Assembly (NCBI GenBank): GCA_032622095.1
Contig: CP136069.1
Location: 125,881,450 to 125,945,449, forward strand
Direction of reading: 5' to 3'
DNA: 64,000 nt
Source of the DNA: Siphonodentalium dalli
Lineage: Eukaryota > Mollusca > Scaphopoda > Gadilida > Siphonodentaliidae
The position numbers were made by a program, and so were the translations under genes. The notes beneath the pieces were generated by a model that saw only the letters and a list, made by a program, of their open reading frames with translations, ran no database searches and was not told the DNA's origin. Numbering within the stretch: the first letter of the stretch is position 1; each line of letters starts with the position of its first letter. Positions 1 through 11,200 of this stretch are shown piece by piece.

Positions 1-345
1 GTTGGTATCAGTATGTGGTATCTTGTTCGGTATATCAGTGTGATTTTATGTTTGAACTGTCATGTTTAAAAAGAAATAAAACATTGAAAATTCACGTCAC
101 CTTTAAGTTGTTTGTCCATTTCATGTGTGCTTAGATGTCCGGCTAATATAAACCATGAAGCATGGCGTATACTTACAGCAATAGATTTCATAATCTTGTA
201 AATGTGTTTAATTTCGGAAACATGTATTCTTTGTAGCATGCGAAAAAAAAGTGCCTGATAAATGTAGAAATGGAGTTTAAATTGATGCATACTTTCTGTC
301 ACCATCATTTATTTAGGAGATAAACGTATACATCAGCATACGCTG

Positions 346-461
346 TTGAGTTGGAAATTCGGGAATTCGAGCACGAAAACAGTTTGTGAACGAGTCGGCT
401 GCCGATAATCTAGTTTTTCAAACTTTTTTCATGCTCGATTCCCCGAATATCCAACGAAACA
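346..461. repeat. Imperfect hairpin, 115 bp
   Basis: GTTGGAAATTCGGG..TTCGAGCACGAAAA is mirrored by TTTTTTCATGCTCGATTCCC..CCAAC. It is also present in copy 2 at 46,836-46,947. Confidence 0.7.
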
Positions 462-463
462 GG

Positions 464-3400
464 CTGACATCACCATAAATATTGGATTTTTCTCTCACAA
501 ACTTGACATAAATATCGGCAAAAATTAACTTTTCAGGGTTGGACAATTTTTTAAAGTAAAATGCAACTATCATTGGTATCAAAGGTATTTATTGTTTTGG
601 TCTATCTTAAATGTGTCACACTACGGTGTTTATAGACCAAATTGCTCAAGATGGCTTCCAAAATGGCAACCAAATTTGTAAAAAGTTAATTTTTTACATA
701 TATCCCGAACATTATTATCTGCGTTATCCGACAAGGTAGACAACTGTGACTCACTTGGTTATTATACGTGTTAGTTAATTAACTGACAACTACGTTCTAT
801 CCTGTTTGTCCCAGTTCCGTATGGGGCATGACAAATTCATTTTAAAGTTGCAGTATCAGTGGAATTTTGCGGAGAACCTCTTTTGTGATTCTGGCCATAT
901 TATTGAAAGGAAATGGGCAGAACTTTGAGACGGAACTGAGATGAACCATAATATGTGGCTATTCTGGCCCATTATGATAAAAAGTGATCAACTGGATAAA
1001 ATATGGATGCCGAGATGGCAGCCAAGGAGTTACTGTGTGCTCATAGGTGATCTGAATAGGTATACAGGGAGTTACTGAATGGTCATGAATGATGTGAATA
1101 TGTATACAAGGAGTGACTATATGGTTATGAGTGGGATGTCCATGGTGAGATGCATAGGAATATAAGGAGTGGCTGTATGGGCATGTGTGAGGTGAATCGG
1201 TATGCATGTAGTGACTGTACGGTGTATTGTTGTGTGTGGCCGATGTGACCGTATGGGCATTGCTGTGGTATATAGATATAACGAGAGTAGCTACATGGTC
1301 ATCCGTGTGTTGTTTATGTATATATGGAGTGACTGTAAGGTCATGGTGGGATGTATATGTGTACCGTGTGTGGCTGTATTGTGACATGTGGGTGTATATG
1401 TATATGTGTGCTGTCTGTATGATCATGGATGGAGTGCGTAGATAAATAGGGAGTTATTTTATGGTTATGGGTAATGTGTATAGGTGCACATGGTATGCCT
1501 GTACGGCCAAGATTGAAGTTATATGCATACCTGGAATAAGCTGGATGGTCACATTGACGAGCGTGTGGCTATATAGGGAGTGCCCTTTTGGTTACGGGTG
1601 GTCGTATATTTATATATGTTGTGGATGTATTATCATCGGTGGTGTATAGGGTGTAGATGAATGATCATGGATGGCGTGTATGAGTATACAGTGAGTTGCT
1701 GAATTGTCATGTGTGAGGTGTATATGCAAGTATGAAACTTATGAGTGGTCGTGTGTGCGGGTATTGGTATATTTGGAAGGGCTCACCATTGGTGAGGTGT
1801 ATATGTATATCTGGATTGACTCTATGGTCATGGGTATGGCGAATAGATATACATGTAGTGGCTGTATGGTCCATGGTGAGGTGAATAGGTATACAATGAG
1901 TGACTGTATGATCGTGAATGTGGTGAATATGTATACATAGAGTGACTATATGGTCAGGTGTAGGAGTATACCTGGTGTTCACGTATGGTGACTCATGTCT
2001 GTATCGTCATTTGTGGCATGTACCGGTATAACCAAATATGGCTGTATGGTCAGGTGTACGTGTATAGAGTGGGTGACTATATTGTCATTTGTGTGGTGTT
2101 TATGTACATATGAGGTCATGGGTGGGTTGTACATGTGTAATTTTGGTGGCTATCGCTTTCCACAATAACTCAAGGATATGTTAATCAATAGATAGGTCAT
2201 GTCAAAGAGTTCTCCACCTTGATAGTGTTTGTGTGCATGGGGGAACTTTAAACGTGAAAAGCGATAGCCACCCATTACCACACAGTCATTCCATATATAA
2301 ATAAACACCACAGACATAACAATATAGTGACCAACTATATAAACGTACACCTGACCCATGACCACGGATGGCCATACAGCCATGAGTCACAATGCAGGCA
2401 CACCGGGTATAATCCTAAACATGACCCATAACCAGAGAGTCACTACTTGTATACCCATTCACCTCACCATTGGCCATACGGTCATCCCATGTATACCTAT
2501 TCTCCACACACACATGGTCAAATAGACATTCGATATATACATCAACACCACAACAATGACCATAGAGTCACACCGGGTAAACATATCCACCTCACCAATG
2601 GTCATATAGCCACTCGCTTCATACACATACCCTCACCCATGGCACCTGGCATACTCCTTCATCTGACCTATGGCCATATAGTCATACATGATCATGGTCA
2701 ATCATTGTATATGTATTCACCTCACCCTTGGCCATGTCACTCCCTGTATCCCTATTTGTCACACCATGGCAGAATAGCCACTTAAGATATACTAATACTC
2801 CCCAGTCATGTCAGTATATTCACTCCATGTATGCATATGCACATCATCCATGGCCATATAGCCGCTCGCTATATACACATACCCCTCGCCCGTGACCATA
2901 TAGCAACACATGTGTATACCCGTATAACCTACACATGACCATACCACCACGAGTCACCAAGCAGGAACACAGGGTATACTCAAACACCTGACACATGGCC
3001 ATTTAGTCACTCCCTGTATAGCTATTCATTACATTTATGATCATACAGTCACTCATTGTATACATACATGTACTCATCTCACCAATAACTCCCTGTATAC
3101 CTATTCACATCACCTATGATCATATAGTAACTCCCTGGCTACCATCTTGGCATCCACCCGGTATCCAGTTTATATGTTTTATCATAATGGACCAGAATAG
3201 CCACATAGTATGGTTCATTTCAGTTCCGTTTCAAAGTTCTGCCCATTTCCTTTCAATAATATGGCAAGAATCACAAAAGAGGTTCTCCGCAAAATTCCAT
3301 ACTGCAACTTTAAAATTAATTTGTCATGCCCCATACGGAACTGGGACAAACATAATAGAACGTAGTTGTCAGTTAATTAACTAACACGTATAATAACCAA

Positions 3401-4499
3401 GTGAGTCACAGTTTACTACCTTGTCGGATAACGCAGATAATAATGTTCGGGTTATATGTAAAAAATTAACTTTTTACAAATTTGGTTGCCATTTTGGAAG
3501 CCATCTTGAGCAATTTGGTCTATAAACACCGTATTGTGACACATTTAAGATAGACCAAAACAATAAATACCTTTGATACCAATGATAGTTGCATTTTACT
3601 TAAAACAATTGTCCAACCCTGAAAAGTGAATTTTTGCCGATATTTATGTCAAGTTTGTGAGAGAAAAATCCAATAATTCTGGTGATGTCAGTGGTGACAA
3701 TAGAAACAATGATCCATGGTGCATCATACATGTTAGTATTCAATGCATATAATACAGATTAGCCAATTTTATATATCAACCACAACTTGTAATCTATTGC
3801 AGGACACCCTGGGGAAATATTTACCATTTTTCATATTTTCGGTGGCCATTTTGGAACTTTTCTACACCAATTTCATTCCCATTGAAGTAAAACATCCGTC
3901 CAATAAAATAGAGCACATAGTTGTTGACATTCTATTAACAGCCTGTGTGGTTTGTCGTTAAAATGACTATCAAAATCGTCTTGCAAAAAAAAAAAAATCG
4001 AACATTTTTTTTCATTTCACCCCTCTTTTTCAAATCCTCTTTCTGTATCTATTACAGAACCCTCGTCAATGGCAAATGTCTTAAAATGACGCTATAATAT
4101 CACGCTTGATGACTGTCTCAAACCCATTGCCATTTACTAATGAATAATGTGAAGAAAAATGGATGATATGGTGAAATATTAATTAAATTTCCTATTTTCG
4201 TGCATATGAGGTCATTTTTCGGCGGCCATTTTGAATTCTTTTCGAAATTATTTGCCGTCGTTTTGAAGAAGGGCATCATACTAACAAAATGGCATACATT
4301 TTGTCTGTGTCTTTTGCTAACAACCGATCTATTACAACATCTTGGATTCAAATGGCTCTAGCATCTAGTAGGGCCACCTTTATTTGTCGGTGAAATCCGG
4401 ATTCTTTATCTGGATACCATAGGGAACAATAAAAATAAGGTTATTTGTAATCATCGGGGGGGGGGGGGGGTGCAGGTGGACCTTATTGGCTCCCAGACT
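464..4499. mobile_element. Giant foldback with minisatellite arms, copy A (left end deleted)
   Basis: The two halves are reverse complements around a centre at 2,145-2,272, where GGTGGCTATCGCTTTCCAC is answered by GTGAAAAGCGATAGCCACC. Next to the centre the arms (about 960-2,140 and 2,280-3,165) are degenerate tandem units of roughly 40-60 bp with the core GTATACA..GGAGTGACTATATGG. Outside these lie single-copy arm sequences. The right end reaches TTGGCTCCCAGACT at 4,499. The left counterpart is missing: the arm starts abruptly at about 464. Open frames here are repeat read-through rich in His, Thr and Tyr, not genes. Confidence 0.85.
960..3165. repeat. Inverted degenerate minisatellite, copy A
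   Basis: Tandem units of about 40-60 bp share GTATACA, GGAGTGACT and TATGGTCATGGGTG. They run in one orientation to about 2,140 and in the opposite orientation from about 2,280. Units are strongly diverged within one arm but match their mirror partners better, as expected if the whole arm was inverted after the array formed. Confidence 0.8.
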
Positions 4500-5206
4500 A
4501 AATCAACAAACAGCTTATAGTCAGGTTCGAAAATCTAAAAAAGCCTCCAGAAACGAAGATGCGGGCATTTTTCTTTCAGAAGCTTTTGAGAATTGTTTCT
4601 AAAGGTATTTTTATGCTGTTTTCAAAAACCAATGTTAGCAAGTTGACAAATTATTATTTATGGTCAAAAATGGCAATTCAAAATGGCCGCCATCAACACA
4701 AACTTTACGTTTGTTGTTATGTGTTGCTCGAAGACGTTCGAATATTGAGTATTTCCGTACTTTTGAACGAATTGGAAGAAGAAGAAGTACACACAGAACA
4801 TATGTGGCAAATTAAAGTGAACATGTTTGACATTTAACCCCAGTTATGCCCAAAAAAAGAGACAAAAACGTATCCTTCAAATGGTATAGACAGTTGTGTC
4901 TATATGTAATTTGTAATCTGATTCCAAAAAACAATGTTGGCAACTCGACAAATAATTATTTCTGACCTAAAATGACAATGGCCGCCATCAGAAGAAAGTC
5001 TAGATTTTCGTTTACTGTTATATGTTGTTCTAAGATGTTTGAATATTATGCATTTCCGTACTTTCGAACGAATTGTGACAAGAGACACTATACACAGGAC
5101 ATATGTGGTAATTTAAAGTGAACATGTTTGACATTTAACCCAATTTATGCCCAAAAATGACCCAAAAAAACGCATTTAATGTTTTTTTATTGCGGTCCAA
5201 CTCTAA

Positions 5207-5706
5207 ATGGCAGAAAGTGAAGTATGCCGGAAATATATCCTTCAAATGGTTTAGAATGTTGTGTCTAAATGTAATTTGTAAAATCCGATTCCAAAAAAAC
5301 AATGTTGGCAACTCGACAAATAATTATTTCTGACCTAAAATGACAATTCAAAATGGCTGATATAATAATTAGTTAAAAATTCGAAAATCATCAGCAATAT
5401 TATGAAACTGGTTCATCAACATCCAATGCGACACAATTTGCCATCATATAGCAAAAAATGGCAGAAAGTGAAGTATGCCGGAAATATATCCTTCAAATGG
5501 TTTAGAATGTTGTGTCTAAATGTAATTTGTAATCTGATTCCAAAAAACAATGTTGGCAACTCGACAAATAATTATTTCTGACCTAAAATGACAATTCAAA
5601 ATGGCTGATATAATAATCAGTTAAAAATTCGAAAATCATCAGCAATATTATGAAACTGGTTCATCAACATCCAATGCGACACAATTTGCCATCATATAGC
5701 AAAAAA
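5207..5706 (+). repeat. 251-bp tandem duplication inside the foldback
   Basis: Two head-to-tail units begin at 5,207 and 5,458, each starting ATGGCAGAAAGTGAAGTATG and ending near ATCATATAGCAAAAAA. They are nearly identical, so the duplication is recent relative to the element arms. Confidence 0.88.
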
Positions 5707-5710
5707 ATTA

Positions 5711-6945
5711 TCACAAAAAAGCCTTATTTATTATTGCAGTCAGTTCCACAATTGCCGAGTGGTGTGCAGGGTAACTCTGATTTTCTGCAAGTACACCTTG
5801 CTTCTTGCACCCACATTTGATTATTTCGAGACATGATTTTGGAATGGGTTCTAGTGACATTATGGTTGGATCTAATCGACCATTTTCTTTCCATCCCATT
5901 GTCGAAGGATCCGGTAATGTTTGCACACGAATGGTTGCTTGTTTCCAAACTAAAACCTGGTAGTTTGTTCTCAAAAGGTGGTAACGAAATGAGTCATTGG
6001 TTGGTGGAAGCTGTTCAGGAGATTCAGTCCGTGGGAACATCCTGAATCTTGCATTGTTGAGTTTTGCATCGGAAACTCCATACAACCTGCATACAAAATA
6101 TTCAGCACTTTCAATTGTTTCAGTGGATATTGCAATATTACCTATACCCTTTAAGAGTTCACAACATTCCAGGTAAATCTTCCATACGGATCGTTTAGAC
6201 ACCCCATATACGAACGAAGTTGAATCACACCCCGTTAAAGCATAAAACCGAAGAATATAGTTCAGAGCGTCGCTCGATATTTGGGTGGCAACATCCCTGA
6301 TGGGTTTAATTTTAGGGCTTTTGGAAGTTTCAGCCATCATGAACACATCACAATCTGCAGGAAATGTATCTAGGTAACTAAGTAAATTACACTAGAACAT
6401 CGACGTCCCTACTTACCACGATAACTTGTTTCAGATTGCACCCCATGCTGGCATCAAGTGAATGAAGGATAAGTCTAGTGTCAGCCTCTTCGTGATTATA
6501 CTCTAAACATTTCAAGTCTGTTCTGTTCCATCTACCGAACAATCTACTCTGCAATCTTCTGGGAACTCCCATGCAACAACAGTAACACCTTCTGTTTTCG
6601 CTTTGGTAACAAGTTCTCGAGACAAGAAACCATTCAAATCGGACTTGTTGTCAGACAACAAAATGAAACTTTTCCAATTTTGTGGGATGGGAACATCACG
6701 ATTTTTTATTGTCCTTCGGATCAATGGTACATTGCGACTTCTTCTCGATCTGGTGGCAGTCTTTATAGATTTATCCGAGTATCTGTCGAACACTACATCA
6801 ATCCTGACATAGCCATCGCCCTTCTTCAACAATCACACTGAGAATACATGGGCCAAATCTCCAAATGTATTTACCTTTTCCTGTTTATCTATGGCCACAG
6901 CAAGGACCTGACCGTCAATGACAATAGCTGCTATATTGGGTTAAA
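5711..6945 (-). pseudogene. Broken fragment of an invertebrate PIN-like/GCDSTS protein gene
   Basis: Reading the minus strand from 6,945, consecutive segments in shifting frames resemble one protein family common in invertebrate genomes and usually annotated as uncharacterised. Segments seen are VIDGQVLAVAIDKQEK, then VRIDVVFDRYSDKSIK, then NHEEADTRLILHSLDA with SRDVDVLV, then YALTGCDSTSFVYG and YQVLVWKQATIRVQ, with a cysteine-bearing tail CGCKKQGV. At least three frame shifts or stops (near 6,830, 6,530 and 6,390) separate them, so the gene is dead. It lies in the centre of the 4,520-7,616 foldback and was probably captured by it. The family name is from memory of its motifs; its function is unknown to me. 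Confidence 0.7.
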
Positions 6946-8162
6946 TGTCAAACATGTTCACTTTAAATTACCACATATGTACTGTGTATAGTGTCTCTTG
7001 TCACAATTCGTTCAAAAGTACGGAAATGCATAATATTCAAACGTCTTAGAACAACATATAACAGTAAACGAAAATCTAGACTTTGTTCTGATGGCGGCCA
7101 TTTTGAACTGTCATTTTAGGTCAGAAATAATTATTTGTCGAGTTGCCAACATTGTTTTTTGGAATCAGAATACAAATTATATTTAGACACAATTGTCTAA
7201 ACAATTTGAAGGATATATATCCGGCATACTTCACTTTCTGCCTTTTAAGACCGCAATAATTTATAAAATTCGCGTTTTTTGTCATTTTTGGGCTTAAGTT
7301 GGGTTAAATGTCAAACATGTTCAGTTTAAATTACCACATATGTTCTGTATATAGTGTCTCTTGTCACAATTCGTTCGAAAGTACGGAAATACAAAATATT
7401 CAAACGTCTTGGAACATATAGCAGTAAACGAAAATATGGACATTGTTCTGATGGCGGCCATTTTGAATTGTCATTTTGGGTCAGAAATAATAATTTGTCG
7501 ACTTGCCAACATTGGTTTTTGAAATCAGCATAAAAAATACCATTAGAAACAATTCTCAAAAGCTTCTGAAAGAAAAATGCCCGCACCTTTCACCTTTATT
7601 CCATTTCGAACCTGACTATAAGACTTTTCATAGTATATGAAGTCTATAAATTACTATTTCATGTTTTATCTACCTATTTTGTGGACCGGAACGCGACCAA
7701 CGTGTGCAGTTACTTGGTCTAGTTTGAGGCTTGATGTGTACGAATCGCTTTTAAAAACCCTTTCTGCTCATTCATTGACGAGTAGTTCCCTTCGGAAAAT
7801 GTTCAGATGGTATGTTCAACAAACGGCGGAACTTATTATCTGGACATTTCCCACCAATGAAAATGAATCATTCTGCTCTTGAGTTGTCTATTTTTCTGTC
7901 TATCGACTGCATTCATCCATCGAAATTATTAATATACCGTTCCAATGTATACTTTTATATAACTGAATGGGAGAATAATAAATCCATTCAGTATAGAAAG
8001 GGGTTAAACTTGTAAAATTATGACTTTTAGTGAAATTTAGCCGACATTTAGAATCGTCCAACACCGACTATTCGTGCATGATCTTTAAGTATATGTAGTT
8101 TGTCAATGACCGGCAGCCATGCATCCATGTCATTGTTTCGACGAACTTCAACGAAGCGTTCA

Positions 8163-8223
8163 TCAATGGCCGTCCAGTGCATTCATGTATTTTTTCTCAA
8201 TGAATCTCGGAATGAGCTTGAGC
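8163..8223 (-). CDS. SLC4A11: SLC4A11-like copy 1, terminal coding exon
   Basis: This 61-bp exon has acceptor GTTTTAG. It encodes [19 protein letters not shown] then TGA. It matches the short C-terminal tail of SLC4A11 proteins (I-P-x-x-I-E-x-K-Y-x-x-A-x-D). It is identical in copy 2. The 3' UTR runs to lower coordinates and its polyadenylation site was not identified. Confidence 0.92.
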
Positions 8224-11200
8224 CTAAAACAGAAACAAAACCTGAATATATATAGACAATCTTAGTTATAGTCACATGAACGTTGTTGGACTGTACACTT
8301 TGTGCATGGTGTCCCACTTATAATATTAGAGCGTTATATGCGAGGTTCCCAAACAATGTCAATGCAACAATTTGTATAAGTTTATTACTTGAACGCGGAT
8401 GGTGAGAAGAGCCATCGTATATGGTCCGTAGATATAAGCGACCAATACGAATTTAAAACAATTCACACGCGAACGCTATGCCGAGTTTATCAATAAAATA
8501 TACACATCACTAACATGTAGATACTACTAGTATGCGACAACGTCCATCCATATGGAATGGTATAGTATATTGGTGCTCGATGCACGAAGTTTGTCACCCG
8601 CCAATTTGAACATCACAACAATCAAATTCTTTAACCGCGTATTTGACAACAGCACCTCTCTAACTATAGGTCCAATGAGGAGGAAATGGACAAACTCCTT
8701 ATTCTATTGGAGAATCAGAACAATATCAAAACTGAGCCTATATATATAATCTTCTTCTATAGCCGCATAGGTCAGTAACAGATAGTTCTTCTTAGTGGTG
8801 ATGTCTTTACAAATTTACAAACTTTTATGCTTTTTGCACATTTACCCACTTCGAGTGCCTTTTAGGAACAGGTATTGACCAAGCAATTATTATTCTGTAA
8901 TAAACATCAGATCTCCAAAATCTTCTCCGATTTTGAACAGGTGCATGGAATTATTTCTATTGTACAAAAATATATATCAGAAAGCAAACGTTTCACTTAA
9001 CGAAGAACAATCATCAACATTCTTATTATTACATGTACATTATATCTGTTATTCATCTTGTTTAAACATTTGTGTACATATTGTCGGGAGAGGGGCCACC
9101 TTAAGTTGTTATAACTTGTCCCCCAATACCTTGTAAATTGTGTTACAATATATATGTTTAAACCAATGATTTCTATGGGCGTAGCCATGGTATAAACCCA
9201 TGGCATAATGTACCACAAACACGATAAAAACAAACCTGATGGGCATGAGGAACATGAGAAGCACAGGAAACACCATTTTCATGTAAGGAAATGGTGAGAA
9301 TCCGAATACACACAGGACTGCTAGCTGAATCATCTGGAGACCGGTGAATGCGTGGATCTTCCTTTGCGGAACCCGTCTTATGTAGTGAGTTGGTGGATAT
9401 GCGGCCTGCAAGAATAATTAATGCAATACATACTGGTTGACGGTTGGTTTTTGGTGTTCCCCCTAGGTCCCATACACGGAACGTGGCCCACGGTTGGTTA
9501 CTTGTCTCCATGATCTCGATCCAATGCGTAACGAGGTTGCTTATCTTGTTTATTCATGTAGCCACGTAACGTTGCTTAAAATTGACGGCATGTGCTCGCC
9601 TAGTCCATGTATGAAACGTGAATTATAACTGATCACGTCTACACCGGTTATACGAATTGTACGGAACGTGGTATACACTTTGATACAAATATGTATTTTG
9701 TTTTTGGTGGCCATGTTTTTTTCTTCAGAGAAAATTACCATGGTAATCGTCGAGTTGTCGACATTCCCTAGCTTGGCATGATATCCAAATTCGACAAAGA
9801 ATCATCTCAGTATGTCACAAGGTTTGGCGATTTTATCATATAAATGAAAAATTCATCCATTTGTTTGTGGTCACGGAACTTGCCCTATACTAATATAATT
9901 TCAATTCAATTCAATTTCAATTCTAAGTTTATTTGGTCTAAATTCCAAGTATAGGAACATTACCAAAACATGGGTTAATATATAACATATGCGAACATAA
10001 TTTGCAGGCAAATATCATATGTGAAAACCGACAGTGAACACAGAACGAAGAATACCTATCATTTATATATTTTAAAGAGTATGATACCTCTGTCCGTCTG
10101 TCTGTCCGGATTTTTATCCGAGACTGCTGGTCCGATTTCAACCAAAGTTGGTGTGGTGACTCGGGGTTAGATTTTCAAATTTTTTTTTTTTTTTTTTTTA
10201 ATTAAATAAACAATTTTATTTTTTAATAAACTCACTATGGGTCTATTTCGGATTCAAATAAGTCCAACATGAGCCTATGTGAATATTTAGGTCCAATATG
10301 AACCTATTTGCACGATGATATGTTGCAGTACGAGACATGTACGCTCTTTGTATATATGTTGTGGATGTGGTAGCCCAGTGGGTAGAGTGTCGGACTTGTA
10401 ATGGTGTTAATGCACCGGCGTGAGTTCGCGCCTCGCTCGGTGGACTACGAACAGTGGCTTGGCCGAATTGAGCGGTGTGTGTGCTATATATATTTTAAAT
10501 CTCGCGCCAGGTTGTGACCCTTGGGCAAAGTCACTGTACTGTGCTCGCTTCGTCGTACCTAGACGCGAAATAGGTACCAGGGCCCTGTTTCATGAAGGCA
10601 ACTTATGACATAGTTGGGACTTAAGATGGTCATAAGTTCAAACTTCAGTCATAAGTGCGTTTCACGAACAAAGTCTTAACCTAAGACGGTCTTAACTTTA
10701 AGACTGGTGTGAGGTGTCATAAGATAATCTTAAAGTTAAGACCTACGTTGTGATCCGCAGTTGGTCCGAAATGTGGATGGGATCTAGTTCATGTATATAT
10801 TATTATAAACACATTTAACTGAATAACACCTTGCTAGCCCGGAGGGGTGTTTCAGAAATGGTAGTAATTAATAACCAACTGGTAAGCTATATCAGTGACG
10901 TGGCCAGTGGTTGCAAGATTGGCGGGGTGTCCGCTACTAACTGTAAACCGCCAAGACCGGACTATATATACATTTCTAATTGCTGTTACAAAAAGAATAT
11001 ATTTACATAGAGTTGAACATCATTTGCGATTCAAATTACCCAATCGCACTGTAGACAATAATCATGTTGAGACAATTAGTCCGAACATTTTCACATCGAG
11101 GATAATAGTAAATGATTTATACTCAGTTTTTTTTATAAATGCTTATGTCAGCTATTATTATTATTATTATTATTATTATTTACTTGCCTTTCTATTTCCA

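Larger units (their letters stand above)
4520..7616. mobile_element. 3.1 kb foldback element with TATA target duplication
   Basis: The ends are inverted repeats starting GTCAGGTTCGAA and ending TTCGAACCTGAC, flanked by TATA at 4,516-4,519 and 7,617-7,620. Copy 2 of the segmental duplication has an uninterrupted site there (near 53,160), which shows the element as an insertion. The arms run inward for several hundred bases (about 4,520-5,165 and 6,935-7,616) and contain repeated ATGGCGGCCATTTTGAA blocks. A 251-bp tandem duplication lies at 5,207-5,706. The centre holds a broken gene fragment rather than a transposase, so it is non-autonomous. Confidence 0.85.

Noticed and set aside
959-2385. 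Several 60-155-codon open frames rich in His, Thr, Ser and Tyr in the foldback arms
   Set aside because: They lie wholly in a degenerate tandem repeat, appear on both strands in the three element copies, and change frame between copies. They are repeat read-through.
10361-10460. tRNA gene
   Set aside because: Box A and box B are present but the fold is not a clean cloverleaf, and the unit continues into a SINE body and ATT tail.
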